Shown: positions 18,533 through 29,449, counted from the stretch's first letter. The stretch is DNA of 64,000 bases from an uncultured Roseovarius sp. (GCA_947503145.1 CANNCP010000007.1:62001-126000), one strand, 5' to 3'. Numbers and translations: made by a program. The notes: a model not told the origin generated them from the sequence alone.

Positions 18533-19836
18533 CAGCCGATCCGCGCCTGAACGAGATCGGGCACCCGCGCGGGCGCGTCACCGATCACGACTGCCGCACG
18601 CAGCGCTGCCTCGGCCCGGTCCGCCTGCGCCACGCGCGCCGCGTGAATGCAGCAGATAGGCTGCCCCCTGCTGACCTGCGACCCCAGCGGCAGCACATCG
18701 CTGAGCCCCACCGACGGATCCACCGGATCGCTTTCTACCTGCCTGCCGCCGCCCAGCCCGACGACCGCCATGCCCAGTGCCGTCCCGTCCATCGCAGAGA
18801 TGTAGCCGTCGCACCATGCGGGCACCTCGCGGATCACCGTCGCCTCTGGTAGGAAATGTTGCCAGTCCTCGACAAATCGCCGGGGGCCGCCCATTGCCGC
18901 GATCATCCGGGCAAAGCATTCGGCCGCGCGCCCGTCCGAAATGGCCGACGCGATCCGCGTCGCACCTTCCTCCACCGTCGCGGCCAGCCCGGCCTGCTCC
19001 AGCGACACGCCACCCAACAGGATGCTCAGCTCTGCCAGCCGTCCGGCACACGTCCCGGTCAGCACCTGCATCACCTCCGCCACCTCCAGCGCGTTGCCGA
19101 GCGCCGGGGCGAGAGGCTGGCTCATGTCAGAAATCACCACGCTCGTGCGGCACCCGGCGGCATTGGCCGTCTCGTACAGCGCTTCGGCCAGCGCGCGGGC
19201 ATCCTCGGGGCGTGCCATGAACGCGCCACTGCCGGTTTTCACATCAAGCACGAGCGCGTCCAGCCCCGCCGCCAGCTTCTTGGACAGAATCGACGCACAG
19301 ATAAGGTCGATACTGTCCACGGTCGCGGTCACGTCGCGCACCGCATAGAGCCGCGCATCAGCGGGCGCGATCTGCGCACTGGCCGCCGCGATAACGCAGC
19401 CCGTCTGCGCCACGATACTGCGCAGGTGCGCTTCGCCCAGTCGGGTAGTCACGCCCGGAATCGCCTCCAGCTTGTCCAGCGTGCCACCGGTATGGCCCAG
19501 CCCCCGACCTGAAATCATCGGCACCGCGCCGCCGCAGGCAGCCAATGCCGGTGCCAGAATGAGGCTGACGCAATCACCAACTCCGCCGGTGGAATGCTTG
19601 TCGATCACCGGCCGGTCCAGATCCCATTCCAGCCGCGCGCCACTGTCGCGCATCGCCAGAGTCAGCGCCGTGCGGCCCTTTGGCCCAAGACCCCGCAGCC
19701 GGACCGCCATCGCAAACGCCCCGGCCTGTGCATCGCTGACCGCACCGCTGGCCAATCCCTGCGCAAACCAACGCAGAGCCTCCGGCCCCGGATCGGTGCC
19801 GTCGCGCAGGGTGGCGATGATCTGGCGTGCATCCAT
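18532..19836 (-). CDS. deoA: Thymidine phosphorylase
   Basis: A 434-residue pyrimidine nucleoside phosphorylase cleaving thymidine to thymine and deoxyribose 1-phosphate, the substrate of the DeoB encoded next. The phosphate-binding KHSTGGVGDCVSLILAP and the SGRGLGHTGGTLDKLEA motif are diagnostic. It is separated from the upstream cdd stop by three bases, so cdd-deoA-deoB form a tight operon. Confidence 0.94.
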   Translation of the reverse strand: MDARQIIATLRDGTDPGPEALRWFAQGLASGAVSDAQAGAFAMAVRLRGLGPKGRTALTLAMRDSGARLEWDLDRPVIDKHSTGGVGDCVSLILAPALAACGGAVPMISGRGLGHTGGTLDKLEAIPGVTTRLGEAHLRSIVAQTGCVIAAASAQIAPADARLYAVRDVTATVDSIDLICASILSKKLAAGLDALVLDVKTGSGAFMARPEDARALAEALYETANAAGCRTSVVISDMSQPLAPALGNALEVAEVMQVLTGTCAGRLAELSILLGGVSLEQAGLAATVEEGATRIASAISDGRAAECFARMIAAMGGPRRFVEDWQHFLPEATVIREVPAWCDGYISAMDGTALGMAVVGLGGGRQVESDPVDPSVGLSDVLPLGSQVSRGQPICCIHAARVAQADRAEAALRAAVVIGDAPARVPDLVQARIG

Positions 19837-19839
19837 CCG

Positions 19840-20232
19840 CTATGTGCCGCCCATCTGGTCCGCAGCAAAAGCCCCCGGCAACAGATCGCGCAGCGATACC
19901 GTCCGCGACTGCCCGTCCAGCGTGCACATCGTCACCGGCACGTCGCCTGCGCCGAACTCGAACAGTTTCTGGCGGCAACCGCCGCAGGGCGCAACCGGCG
20001 CAGGACCGGCCGCGATCACCGTAACTTCTGCGATTTCCCTGTCGCCGCCTGCAATCATCGCCGCCACCGCCCCGGCCTCGGCACAGGTGCCTTCGGGGTA
20101 GGCCACGTTTTCGACATTGCAACCCCGATAGACCCGCCCCGACACAGCCCGGATCGCCGCACCGACCTGAAACCCCGAATACGGGGCGTAGGCCATGGCG
20201 CGCACCTCTGCCGCTACGTCCCGCAAATCCAT
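19840..20232 (-). CDS. cdd: Cytidine deaminase
   Basis: A 130-residue zinc deaminase converting cytidine and deoxycytidine to uridine and deoxyuridine. Substrate loop NVENVAYPEGTCAEAGAV (catalytic Cys and Glu) and zinc motif APCGGCRQKLFEF are present. Start 20232 has a strong GGAGGCGAC site; the frame is open further upstream but without family sequence. First gene of the salvage operon. Confidence 0.94.
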   Translation of the reverse strand: MDLRDVAAEVRAMAYAPYSGFQVGAAIRAVSGRVYRGCNVENVAYPEGTCAEAGAVAAMIAGGDREIAEVTVIAAGPAPVAPCGGCRQKLFEFGAGDVPVTMCTLDGQSRTVSLRDLLPGAFAADQMGGT

Positions 20233-20387
20233 CCTGTCGCCTCCATACCCTAGCGCACGATCCAGAGATTGCGCGCAGCGTTCCAAAGATGCAAGCTGGA
20301 GCCGAACACGCGGAGTCCGGGCACACCGGATGGAACAACCGGCCAAGATGGTTGAGCGCCGAATAGATTAGCGTCAAGGGACAGAAC

Positions 20388-22667
20388 ATGGACGAAAACG
20401 CCAACGATAACACGCGTCAGGCAGCGCTCAATTATCACGAGTTCCCAAAACCCGGCAAACTGGAGATTCGCGCGACCAAACCGCTGGCCAATGGCCGCGA
20501 TCTGGCGCGCGCCTATTCGCCGGGCGTGGCCGAAGCCTGCCTTGAGATCCAGAGCGACCCCGCCAACGCCAGCCGCTACACCGCACGTGGCAATCTGGTG
20601 GGGGTCGTGACCAACGGCACCGCCGTCCTGGGATTGGGTAACATCGGCGCGCTGGCGTCCAAGCCGGTGATGGAGGGCAAGGCGGTCCTGTTCAAGAAAT
20701 TTGCCAATATCGACTGCTTCGATATCGAACTGAACGAACCCGACCCCGAACGCCTCGCCGAAATCGTCTGCACCCTCGAACCGACATTCGGCGCGATCAA
20801 CCTAGAGGACATCAAGGCGCCCGATTGCTTTATCGTCGAGAAAATCTGCCGCGAACGGATGAACATTCCGGTTTTTCACGACGACCAGCACGGCACCGCC
20901 ATTGTCGTCGGCGCTGCGGCCACCAATGCGTTATACGTGGCGGGAAAGAAATTCGAGGATATCAAGATCGCCTCGACAGGCGGCGGCGCCGCCGGCATTT
21001 CCTGCCTCAACATGCTGGTGAAATTGGGGGTGCGTCGCGAGAATATCTGGCTGTGCGACATTCACGGATTGGTCTACGAGGGCCGCACCGAGGACATGAA
21101 CCCGCAAAAGGCGAAATTCGCGCAGAAATCCGACTTGCGCACACTGGATGACATCATTGAGGGCGCAGACCTCTTTCTCGGCCTGTCCGGCCCGAACGTG
21201 CTAAGCCCCGAGATGGTCGCAAGAATGGCCGACCGTCCGATCATCTTTGCGCTGGCGAACCCTTCGCCCGAGATCATGCCGGACCTCGCGCACGAAGTTG
21301 CGCCAAATGCGATCATTGCCACCGGGCGCAGCGATTTTCCCAATCAGGTCAACAATGTCTTGTGCTTTCCGTTCATCTTTCGCGGTGCGCTCGACGTTGG
21401 CGCGACCGAGATCAACGACGCCATGCAGGTGGCCTGCGTCCAGGGCATCGCGGATCTGGCACGTGCCACCACCTCGGCCGAGGCTGCTGCCGCCTATCAA
21501 GGCGAGGCACTGACCTTCGGCGCTGATTACCTCATCCCCAAACCGTTCGATCCGCGCCTCTCGGGTATTGTCTCGACCGCCGTGGCGCGCGCCGCAATGG
21601 AGTCCGGCGTGGCCAGCCGCCCGATTGCCGACCTGGATGCCTACAAGGCCGGGCTCGATGCGTCGGTGTTCAGGTCAGCGCTGCTCATGCGTCCGGTTTT
21701 CGAGGCCGCCAAGAAAGACTCTCGCCGCATCGTCTTTGCCGAGGGCGAGGACGAACGCGTGCTGCGCACCACACAGGCCATCCTGGAAGAGACGACAGAA
21801 CGGCCCATCCTGATCGGCCGGCCGACCGTCATCGACGCCCGGTGCGAGCGTATGGGGCTCGATATCCGGCCCGGACGCGATTTTGGCCTGGTGAACCCCG
21901 AGGACGATCCGCGCTACCGTGACTATTGGGGAACTTATCAAGAAATCATGCAGCGGCGCGGGATCACCCCCGATCTGGCCAAGGCGGTCATGCGTACCAA
22001 CTCGACAGCCATCGCCGCGGTCATGGTCCATCGCGGCGAGGCGGACAGCCTGATCTGCGGCACGTTCGGCGATTTTCGCTGGCACCTAAACTACGTCAAG
22101 CAGGTACTTGGTAACGACGGGTACAGCGTGCAGGGCGCACTTTCGCTGATGATCCTGGAAGACGGACCGCTCTTTATCGCCGACACCCATGTGCACACCT
22201 TCCCCAGCCCCGAGAACCTGACCGAGATCGCCATTGGCGCCGCGCGTCATGTGCGCCGCTTCGGGATAGAACCCAAGATCGCCTTTTGCTCGCAGTCGCA
22301 ATTCGGCAATCAAGGCGAAGATTCCGGCAAGCGCCAGCGCGCCGCACTGCGGCTGCTCGATACCGAACCGCGTGATTTCTGCTACGAAGGCGAAATGAAC
22401 ATCGACACCGCCCTCGATGCCGATCTACGCGCCAAATTACTGCCCAACAACCGGATGGAAGGGGCGGCCAACGTGCTGATTTTCTCCAACGTCGATGCCG
22501 CGTCGGGCGTGCGCAACATCCTCAAGATGAAAGGCGGCGGGCTGGAGGTCGGCCCGATCCTGATGGGAATGGGCAACCGCGCGCATATCGTCTCGCCCGG
22601 CGTGACGGCGCGCGGACTGCTGAACATGGCCGCCATCGCGGGCACACCAGTGGCGCATTATGGGTGA
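20388..22667 (+). CDS. maeB: NADP-dependent malic enzyme with C-terminal phosphotransacetylase-like domain
   Basis: A 759-residue two-domain protein. Residues 1-430 are the malic enzyme, oxidatively decarboxylating malate to pyruvate with NADPH ([48 protein letters not shown]). Residues from about 440 onward resemble phosphate acetyltransferase ([18 protein letters not shown]) but in this family act as a regulatory acetyl-CoA-binding domain. Length is exactly that of long-form MaeB. Monocistronic, divergent from cdd. Confidence 0.95.
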   Translation: MDENANDNTRQAALNYHEFPKPGKLEIRATKPLANGRDLARAYSPGVAEACLEIQSDPANASRYTARGNLVGVVTNGTAVLGLGNIGALASKPVMEGKAVLFKKFANIDCFDIELNEPDPERLAEIVCTLEPTFGAINLEDIKAPDCFIVEKICRERMNIPVFHDDQHGTAIVVGAAATNALYVAGKKFEDIKIASTGGGAAGISCLNMLVKLGVRRENIWLCDIHGLVYEGRTEDMNPQKAKFAQKSDLRTLDDIIEGADLFLGLSGPNVLSPEMVARMADRPIIFALANPSPEIMPDLAHEVAPNAIIATGRSDFPNQVNNVLCFPFIFRGALDVGATEINDAMQVACVQGIADLARATTSAEAAAAYQGEALTFGADYLIPKPFDPRLSGIVSTAVARAAMESGVASRPIADLDAYKAGLDASVFRSALLMRPVFEAAKKDSRRIVFAEGEDERVLRTTQAILEETTERPILIGRPTVIDARCERMGLDIRPGRDFGLVNPEDDPRYRDYWGTYQEIMQRRGITPDLAKAVMRTNSTAIAAVMVHRGEADSLICGTFGDFRWHLNYVKQVLGNDGYSVQGALSLMILEDGPLFIADTHVHTFPSPENLTEIAIGAARHVRRFGIEPKIAFCSQSQFGNQGEDSGKRQRAALRLLDTEPRDFCYEGEMNIDTALDADLRAKLLPNNRMEGAANVLIFSNVDAASGVRNILKMKGGGLEVGPILMGMGNRAHIVSPGVTARGLLNMAAIAGTPVAHYG

Positions 22668-22699
22668 GGGCCGATTCGGAGCAGGTTAGCATGGCGCCA

Positions 22700-22774
22700 T
22701 TTGCAAATTTGCAAAAACTGATCGACGCATCACGCCAGACAGGTCGAAAAGGAAAGTTTGCAAAAATTTGCACA
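22700..22774. promoter_or_regulatory. Tandem TTTGCAAA operators upstream of prpE
   Basis: Two abutting TTTGCAAA octamers at 22700-22707 and 22708-22715, then TTTGCAAA at 22757-22764 and TTTGCACA two bases later (22767-22774). TTTGCAAA-type half-sites are known for ScfR-family regulators (PccR, RamB-like) of short-chain acyl-CoA metabolism in Rhodobacterales and actinobacteria. The position 115-190 bases before the prpE ATG fits this. The regulator gene is not in the window. Confidence 0.6.
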
Positions 22775-22889
22775 TCCCGGCGCGACCGGAATGCAAATTC
22801 CTGCGGCCATCCGACGCGCTGCACCGCAACACGCTTGCTGCAACGACATCGCGGCCCTAACTCAAGCAGATACATCGGAGGAGGATACA

Positions 22890-24779
22890 ATGGCATACAA
22901 GGACATCTATGACAGCTGGAAGGCAGACCCCGAAGCCTTCTGGATGCAGGCCTCCGAAGCGATCGACTGGACCCGCAAACCCTCCAAGGCGCTCTTCGAT
23001 GACAATGCCCCGCTCTATGAGTGGTACAACGATGGCCTGGTCAACACCTGCTATAACGCAGTGGACCGACATGTAGAAAGCGGGCACGGCGAACAGACCG
23101 CCATCATCTATGACAGCCCCATCACCCAGACCAAGCGCGAGATATCTTATGTCGAGTTGCGCAATCGTGTCGCCACGCTGGCTGGTGCCCTGCGCGCCAA
23201 AGGCGTCGAAAAGGGGGATCGGGTAATCATCTACATGCCCATGATCCCCGAGGCGTTGGAGGCCATGCTGGCCTGTACGCGGCTCGGCGCGATCCATTCG
23301 GTGGTCTTCGGCGGCTTCGCGGCGAGCGAACTTGCTGTCCGGATCGACGACTGCACCCCAAAGGCCATCATCGCCGCGTCCTGCGGGATCGAGCCCGGAC
23401 GTGTGGTGCATTACAAACCGCTGCTGGACGGTGCCATTGAACAGGCCAGCCACAAACCGGACTTCTGTGTCATCTTTCAGCGCGAACAGGAGGTGGCCGA
23501 CCTGATCGAAGGGCGCGATGTGAACTGGCACGGCTTCCAATATGGGGTCGAACCTGCCGAATGTGTCCCGGTCGAGGGAAATCATCCAGCCTATATCCTC
23601 TACACCTCGGGCACCACGGGCGCACCCAAGGGCGTGCTGCGTCCCACAGGCGGACACCTGGTGGCGCTGAACTGGACGATGAAGAACATCTACAACGTCG
23701 ATCCCGGCGATGTATTCTGGGCCGCTTCGGATGTCGGCTGGGTCGTCGGTCACAGCTACATCTGCTACGCGCCGCTCATTCATCGCAACACCACTGTCGT
23801 GTTCGAAGGCAAACCCATCGGCACGCCCGATGCAGGCACGTTCTGGCGCGTCATTTCGGAACACAATGTGCGCAGCTTCTTTACCGCACCCACTGCCCTG
23901 CGCGCCATCAAACGCGAGGACCCAAAGGGCGAAGAAATCCAGAAATACGACATTTCCTGCCTGCGTGCGCTCTACCTCGCAGGCGAACGGGCCGATCCCG
24001 ACACTATCGAATGGGCGCAGAAGGTCATGCAGGTGCCCGTCTACGACCACTGGTGGCAGACCGAGACCGGCTACACCATCGTCGGCAACCCGGCAGGAAT
24101 CGAGGCGCTACCGGTCAAGATCGGCTCACCTACCCTGCCAATGCCCGGCTATGACGTGCATATCCTCGACGAAGACGGCCACCCCATGCAGCCAGGCAAG
24201 CTGGGCGCGATCGCCATAAAGCTGCCGCTGCCTCCCGGCACGCTGCCATCGCTCTGGAATGCCGAGGCAAGATACCTGAAATCCTACCTCACCACCTTCC
24301 CCGGCTATTATGAGACCGGCGATGCAGGCCTGATCGACGAGGATGGATACCTCTACATCATGGCGCGCACCGACGACGTGATCAACGTGGCGGGTCATCG
24401 CCTCTCGACCGGCGCGATGGAAGAAGTGCTGGCCAGCCACCCGGATGTGGCCGAATGCGCCGTCGTGGGCGTGTCGGACCAGCTGAAGGGCCAGGTTCCG
24501 ATAGGGTTCGTCTGCCTCTCCAAAGGCGTGAACCGCCCACATGCCGATATCGCCGCCGAATGCGCCAGGCTGGTGCGTGACCGGATCGGCCCGGTCGCCG
24601 CATTCAAGCTCACACTGGTGGTGGACCGTCTGCCCAAGACCCGCTCAGGCAAGATCCTGCGCGGCACGATCGTCAAGATCGCCGACAGCGACACGTTCAA
24701 GCCGCCAGCCACGATCGACGACCCGGCCATCTTGGATGAAATCAAAGAAGCGCTGCAAACCATCGGCTACGCACGGTAA
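22890..24779 (+). CDS. prpE: Propionyl-CoA synthetase
   Basis: A 629-residue AMP-forming acyl-CoA synthetase of the PrpE branch, activating propionate and less well acetate. The ATP-binding motif is YILYTSGTTGAPKGVLRPTG; the tryptophan motif typical of short-chain enzymes is VYDHWWQTETGYTIVGNP; the catalytic lysine is in KTRSGKILRGTI. ATG 22890 has a GGAGGAGGA site. The upstream TTTGCAAA repeats tie it to propionate/acyl-CoA control, supporting PrpE over acetyl-CoA synthetase. Confidence 0.9.
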   Translation: MAYKDIYDSWKADPEAFWMQASEAIDWTRKPSKALFDDNAPLYEWYNDGLVNTCYNAVDRHVESGHGEQTAIIYDSPITQTKREISYVELRNRVATLAGALRAKGVEKGDRVIIYMPMIPEALEAMLACTRLGAIHSVVFGGFAASELAVRIDDCTPKAIIAASCGIEPGRVVHYKPLLDGAIEQASHKPDFCVIFQREQEVADLIEGRDVNWHGFQYGVEPAECVPVEGNHPAYILYTSGTTGAPKGVLRPTGGHLVALNWTMKNIYNVDPGDVFWAASDVGWVVGHSYICYAPLIHRNTTVVFEGKPIGTPDAGTFWRVISEHNVRSFFTAPTALRAIKREDPKGEEIQKYDISCLRALYLAGERADPDTIEWAQKVMQVPVYDHWWQTETGYTIVGNPAGIEALPVKIGSPTLPMPGYDVHILDEDGHPMQPGKLGAIAIKLPLPPGTLPSLWNAEARYLKSYLTTFPGYYETGDAGLIDEDGYLYIMARTDDVINVAGHRLSTGAMEEVLASHPDVAECAVVGVSDQLKGQVPIGFVCLSKGVNRPHADIAAECARLVRDRIGPVAAFKLTLVVDRLPKTRSGKILRGTIVKIADSDTFKPPATIDDPAILDEIKEALQTIGYAR

Positions 24780-24946
24780 CACGGCCCCGAACCTTCATTT
24801 TTCCACAAAATACTCTCGCCTAAGGCTGCCGTGCCGAAGACGCCCACAAGGGCGGATGAGGTCCCCGCACCCAAAGCGTTTCGCTCTAATGAAACAGGAT
24901 GGCCCCGGCGGGACCACCCTTCTGACACAGGTGCCTGCGGCACGCG

Positions 24947-25144
24947 TCACTGCTTGGCTGCAAATTCGTCGACCTGACGTTCGGCTTCGTCTTTTGCGAT
25001 ACCGTATTTCTCCTGAATCAGACCAACGAACTGCCCGCGCTCGCCTGCGGCCTTATCCACTTCGTCATCGGTCAGCTTGCCCCAGTTTTCCTGGACAGAA
25101 CCTTTGAGTTGCTTCCAGTTACCTTCGATACGATCCCAGTTCAT
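24947..25144 (-). CDS. CsbD-like stress protein
   Basis: A 65-residue CsbD family protein (MNWDRIEGNWKQLKGSVQE ... WGKLTDDEVDKAAGERGQF), usually induced by general stress and of unknown mechanism. Start 25144 follows AGAGAGGA. The 167 bases separating it from prpE hold no gene, only a short AAAGCGTTTCG sequence like the ends of the dispersed repeats. Confidence 0.88.
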   Translation of the reverse strand: MNWDRIEGNWKQLKGSVQENWGKLTDDEVDKAAGERGQFVGLIQEKYGIAKDEAERQVDEFAAKQ

Positions 25145-25264
25145 GACAGATATCCTCTCTCTCGGGTCAGGTTACGGCACCGCGCTCATCGCCGCGCCGA
25201 TCTACACCAGACAAACGCCCGCTGACACTGGCAGGTTCCGCACGCACTCAAGAAAGCTGTCATT

Positions 25265-26026
25265 TCAGACGAATTGTTCGCGCAGCAGTCGCTCTTCGAG
25301 GCCATGACCGGGATCAAACAGCAGGCGGTGGCTGATACGCGGCTCTGACATGATCTCGACCCACAGCACGTTTTCCACCCAGCGGCTGTCGGCCACCGCC
25401 ATGACGGGCCGCTTTTCCGGGTCGATCACGTCAAAACGCACGGTCGCCGTCTTGGGCAAGAGCGCACCGCGCCAGCGCCGTGGGCGAAACGCGGCCACCG
25501 CCGTCAGCGCCAGAACATCCGACCCGATAGGCAGGATCGGGCCATGCGCGGAATAGTTATAGGCCGTGGACCCGGCGGGCGTGGCCACCAGGGCTCCGTC
25601 GCAGATCAGCTCTTCGAGCCGCAGGCGCCCATCCACGGTAATGCGTAATTGCGCCGTTTGCGGGCCGCCCCGCAACAACGATACCTCGTTGATTGCCAGT
25701 GCGCGGTGACGCCCTCCGTCGACCGATTCAGCCTCCATGACCAGCGGATTGATCACCTCTTCTTCGGCGGCCGCCAGTCGTTCCAGTAAATCCTTTTCGC
25801 TGTAGTCGTTCATCAGAAACCCGACCGTGCCCCGGTTCATCCCGTAGACCGGTACATCCAGGCCCTGGGTGCGGTGCAGCGTGTGCAGCATGAACCCGTC
25901 GCCGCCCAGTGCCACGATCACATCCGCCGCGTCCTCGGCAACCTCGCCAAAGCGATCCGCCAGCGCCGCGCGCGCAATCTTCGCGATCGGGGCGTCACTG
26001 GCAACAAAGGCGATTGCGACTGTCAT
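25265..26026 (-). CDS. nadK: NAD kinase
   Basis: A 253-residue NAD kinase making NADP from NAD and ATP. The GGDG motif is in VIVALGGDGFMLHTLH, followed by the NRGTVGFLMND block and the substrate-binding CDGALVATPAGSTAYNYSA. Compact size is typical of alphaproteobacterial forms. Divergent from glyA with a 176-base intergenic region that contains no further gene. Confidence 0.95.
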   Translation of the reverse strand: MTVAIAFVASDAPIAKIARAALADRFGEVAEDAADVIVALGGDGFMLHTLHRTQGLDVPVYGMNRGTVGFLMNDYSEKDLLERLAAAEEEVINPLVMEAESVDGGRHRALAINEVSLLRGGPQTAQLRITVDGRLRLEELICDGALVATPAGSTAYNYSAHGPILPIGSDVLALTAVAAFRPRRWRGALLPKTATVRFDVIDPEKRPVMAVADSRWVENVLWVEIMSEPRISHRLLFDPGHGLEERLLREQFV

Positions 26027-26202
26027 GACCTCAGGGGTTCCGTTTCCGATCTACCGCTTCCTGCGCCAACTGGCGCATGCCTCTCCCCCCCTGCACCAGC
26101 CATGGCGGTCCTGCAAGGTAATTTGTCGCTTTACACCCTTACACACAGGCCGGGCTTCCGATAGGAGATCGCCCAACCGCAACCCCAGACGGAGCCTGCC
26201 CC

Positions 26203-27486
26203 ATGTCCGATTCCGGTTTCTTCACCGAATCCCTCGCCTCGCGTGATCCTGAAATTTTCGGCACCATCACTGACGAACTTGGCCGCCAGCGCGACGAGAT
26301 CGAGCTGATCGCGTCCGAAAACATCGTATCCGCTGCCGTGATGGCAGCGCAGGGCACCGTGCTGACCAACAAATACGCCGAAGGCTATCCGGGACGGCGC
26401 TACTATGGCGGGTGCCAATATGTCGACGTGGCCGAGACCCTCGCCATCGACCGGGCCAAGCAGCTGTTTGGGTGTGGCTTTGCCAATGTGCAGCCCCACT
26501 CGGGCAGTCAGGCCAATCAGGGCGTCTTTACGGCCCTGTTGCAGCCGGGCGATACCATTCTCGGCATGAGCCTTGATGCGGGCGGGCACCTGACCCACGG
26601 TGCCGCACCCAACCAATCCGGCAAATGGTTCAACGCGGTCCAGTACGGCGTGCGCCGCGAGGACAACCTGCTGGACTACGACCAGCTCGAGGCACTGGCC
26701 AAAGAGCATACGCCCAAGCTGATCATCGCCGGTGGCTCTGCCATTCCGCGCCAGATTGATTTCAAACGCATGCGCGAGATCGCCGATATGGTCGGCGCAT
26801 GGCTGCTGGTGGACATGGCCCATTTCGCGGGCCTCGTGGCCGCAGGGGAGCATCCCTCGCCTTTCCCGCATGCCCATGTGGCCACGACCACCACACACAA
26901 GACACTGCGTGGCCCGCGTGGCGGCATGATCCTGACCAATGACGAGGCACTGGCCAAGAAATTCAACTCGGCCATTTTTCCCGGCATCCAGGGTGGCCCG
27001 CTGATGCATGTGATCGCCGCCAAGGCCGTCGCATTCGGCGAAGCACTGCGCCCCGAGTTCAAGGACTACATCCGCCAGGTGCGCGCCAACGCGGTCGCCA
27101 TGGCCGATCAGTTGATGAAAGGTGGACTGGATATCGTCACCGGAGGCACCGACACCCATGTACTTCTGGTCGATCTGCGCCCCAAGAAGGTGACCGGCAA
27201 CATTACCGATGCCGCACTGGGGCGCGCCCACATCACCTGCAACAAGAACGGCGTACCGTTCGACCCTGAAAAGCCGACCGTCACCTCCGGCGTCCGCCTC
27301 GGCACGCCCGCAGGCACGACGCGCGGCTTCAAGGAGGCCGAATTCCGCCAGATCGCCGATTGGATCGTCGAGATCGTGGACGGACTGGCCGCCAATGGCG
27401 CTGACGGCAACGATGCGGTCGAGGCCAAGGTACGTGGCGAAGTGGCCCAGCTTTGCGCCCGGTTCCCGCTCTATCCTAACCTGTGA
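26203..27486 (+). CDS. glyA: Serine hydroxymethyltransferase
   Basis: A 427-residue PLP enzyme interconverting serine and glycine with transfer of the one-carbon unit to tetrahydrofolate. The PLP lysine is in [17 protein letters not shown]-terminal [18 protein letters not shown] and [10 protein letters not shown] are conserved. It supplies methylene-tetrahydrofolate for the thyA product encoded 3.5 kb away. Confidence 0.96.
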   Translation: MSDSGFFTESLASRDPEIFGTITDELGRQRDEIELIASENIVSAAVMAAQGTVLTNKYAEGYPGRRYYGGCQYVDVAETLAIDRAKQLFGCGFANVQPHSGSQANQGVFTALLQPGDTILGMSLDAGGHLTHGAAPNQSGKWFNAVQYGVRREDNLLDYDQLEALAKEHTPKLIIAGGSAIPRQIDFKRMREIADMVGAWLLVDMAHFAGLVAAGEHPSPFPHAHVATTTTHKTLRGPRGGMILTNDEALAKKFNSAIFPGIQGGPLMHVIAAKAVAFGEALRPEFKDYIRQVRANAVAMADQLMKGGLDIVTGGTDTHVLLVDLRPKKVTGNITDAALGRAHITCNKNGVPFDPEKPTVTSGVRLGTPAGTTRGFKEAEFRQIADWIVEIVDGLAANGADGNDAVEAKVRGEVAQLCARFPLYPNL

Positions 27487-27549
27487 TCAAAACGCGGCGG
27501 TGCCCTTGATCGGGGCGCTGCCGCCGGTACTTCGCACAGACGAAACGGT

Positions 27550-27960
27550 TCAGATCAAACCGCGCCAACGCAGGATCGCGATCAGGGCCACCACGACGAG
27601 CATCAGGTTGAACACCAACCCACCCGCCATGCCCAGCAGGGCCCCCTTGCGCCGGTCCTTCGCATCAATACCGTCGAGATGGTCGTTGATCTCGGCCAGC
27701 GCGGCATCAATGCGGGCGACATCCAGCCGTATGCGCAGCTTTGGGTGTGGCATCCGGCGCTCGGCCTCGGTCAGGACCACCCCTGCCTGATGTCCCGATT
27801 TGGGCAAGCGTCGCCCCGCCCGGCGTAGCCGCGTGCGCAGATCCGCACCGCGCACGCCCAGCTTGGCGCGCAGCTTGTCCTTCAGCGCGGCGATATCGCG
27901 CGCGAACCGGTCCTGATCTATCACCGTTGCAGCCCTGCCCATACAATCGACTGTCACCAT
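27550..27960 (-). CDS. Conserved hypothetical protein with C-terminal membrane helix
   Basis: About 136 residues, rich in arginine and alanine, with one hydrophobic segment near the C-terminus (GALLGMAGGLVFNLMLVVVALIAIL) that makes it a tail-anchored or single-pass membrane protein. A preceding charged helical region (IRLDVARIDAALAEINDHLD) could be coiled coil. No family was recognised. Start choice is weak: ATGs at 27960, 27942 and 28056 are all possible. It converges on glyA. Confidence 0.5.
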   Translation of the reverse strand: MVTVDCMGRAATVIDQDRFARDIAALKDKLRAKLGVRGADLRTRLRRAGRRLPKSGHQAGVVLTEAERRMPHPKLRIRLDVARIDAALAEINDHLDGIDAKDRRKGALLGMAGGLVFNLMLVVVALIAILRWRGLI

Positions 27961-28090
27961 ACCCCGCACCCGGACAAGCCTCAATGGACCGCAATCAGTG
28001 TGCCGCCCCCTGGAGTGATTTCCAGATAGTTTCGGGACAGCGTGCAAATCGGCCATTCAGTTTCGCGCATGAACCCCCTATCTAGGGGCC

Positions 28091-28855
28091 ATGCTGAACA
28101 TCATCGAACACGGAACCCGCACCGATCTGCCCGGCCTGTTGATCGCCCACGGCCTCTACGGCTCTGCCCGCAACTGGGGCGTGATCGCCAAACGGCTGTC
28201 GGATACCCGCCAGGTCATCACCGTGGACATGCGCAATCATGGGGCCAGCCCGTGGACGGCCAGCCACACATACCCCGAACTGGCGACCGATCTGGCCGAG
28301 GTGCTGAAAGAGCAGGACGGACCGTTTGATGTGCTGGGGCATTCCATGGGCGGCAAGGCGGCCATGACACTGGCCCTGCAACACTCCGATGCCGTCAGGC
28401 GTCTGATTGTCGCGGATATCGCGCCGGTGACGTATGAGCACAGTCAGATCCGTTATATCGATGCGCTCGGATCGATGGACCTCACCGGGCTGGAGAAACG
28501 CTCGGACGCCGCCGAACGGCTGAAACCGTTGGTCGATGACCCCGCCCTCATCCCGTTTTTCCTGCAATCTCTGGACGTCAACGCCGGGCGCTGGCGGCTC
28601 AACCTCGATACTCTGGGGGCCGCGATGCCGGACATCATGGGGTTTCCGCAGATCGACACCGCCTTCGGACGTCCCGCGCTGTTTCTGTCCGGTGGGCAGT
28701 CCGATTATGTGCGGACCGAACACCGGCCAGAGATCAAGCGCCTCTTTCCCAATGCCCGCTTCGTCAAGTTGCCCGAGGCCGGCCACTGGCTACATGCCGA
28801 AGCACCTCGGGCATTCGAGGCGACAGTGCGGGCCTGGCTGGACCGGCCCGACTGA
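28091..28855 (+). CDS. Alpha/beta-fold hydrolase (YbfF-like esterase)
   Basis: A 254-residue alpha/beta hydrolase. The oxyanion region LLIAHGLYGSARNWG, the nucleophile elbow VLGHSMGGKAAMTLAL and the catalytic histidine in LPEAGHWLHAEAP are all present, as in YbfF-type esterases. The natural substrate is unknown. The stop lies 9 bases from the end of the convergent IalB gene. Confidence 0.85.
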   Translation: MLNIIEHGTRTDLPGLLIAHGLYGSARNWGVIAKRLSDTRQVITVDMRNHGASPWTASHTYPELATDLAEVLKEQDGPFDVLGHSMGGKAAMTLALQHSDAVRRLIVADIAPVTYEHSQIRYIDALGSMDLTGLEKRSDAAERLKPLVDDPALIPFFLQSLDVNAGRWRLNLDTLGAAMPDIMGFPQIDTAFGRPALFLSGGQSDYVRTEHRPEIKRLFPNARFVKLPEAGHWLHAEAPRAFEATVRAWLDRPD

Positions 28856-28864
28856 CGTTCCGCG

Positions 28865-29449
28865 TTACTTGGCCACCGCGGCATAGGCCGCCGGATACCC
28901 GTCAAGCGACAGCGGGATTTCCAGTACCCTTTCGGGGGAAGCTGTGAAAATCACCCGAGCGCCTTCTGCCTCGCCCAGCGCATCCAATTGTGCCGCTCCG
29001 ATCCGGCCCTGCGAAACGCAATGCGTCGGCTCGCAATAAAGATAACGCATCAGGACCAGCGCCCCGTCCGCATCCGGGTCGTCACCTTCGGGTGTGCTCA
29101 AGGCAATTTGAACGCCCTTTTGCAGCAACACTTTCAGCGGTGTCTGGACCACGATCCAGAAATCATCCTCGCGCCCGATCCGCCCGACCCCCAACTGTAT
29201 CAAGGGGCGCTCCATATCGTCATCGCCGCGCACCGTTACCTGAGTACGCATTTCGCATTGGTCCTGTGGCTTTTCGGTGCTGCCCTCTGGTGCGGGCCGC
29301 GAAATACATTCCGCCCTCCAATCGTCGAAAACCTGTGTCGCCCGTTTCGGCTGCGTCGCCTCCTGCGCCCCCGCCGATGCGACGAGACCTGCACAGATCA
29401 GCCCGGCGCAAACAGGCGGCATGAGGATTGATTTAGCGATGGCGAACAT
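28865..29449 (-). CDS. Invasion-associated locus B (IalB) family periplasmic protein
   Basis: A 194-residue exported protein with a signal peptide (LMPPVCAGLICAGLVASAGA) and the IalB fold: VFDDWRAECISR near the N-terminus, later QCEMRTQV, and CEPTHCVSQGRIG. These cysteines probably form disulfides. In Bartonella IalB aids erythrocyte invasion; free-living relatives have no established role. The next 281 bases (29450-29730) hold no feature I can support. Confidence 0.85.
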   Translation of the reverse strand: MFAIAKSILMPPVCAGLICAGLVASAGAQEATQPKRATQVFDDWRAECISRPAPEGSTEKPQDQCEMRTQVTVRGDDDMERPLIQLGVGRIGREDDFWIVVQTPLKVLLQKGVQIALSTPEGDDPDADGALVLMRYLYCEPTHCVSQGRIGAAQLDALGEAEGARVIFTASPERVLEIPLSLDGYPAAYAAVAK

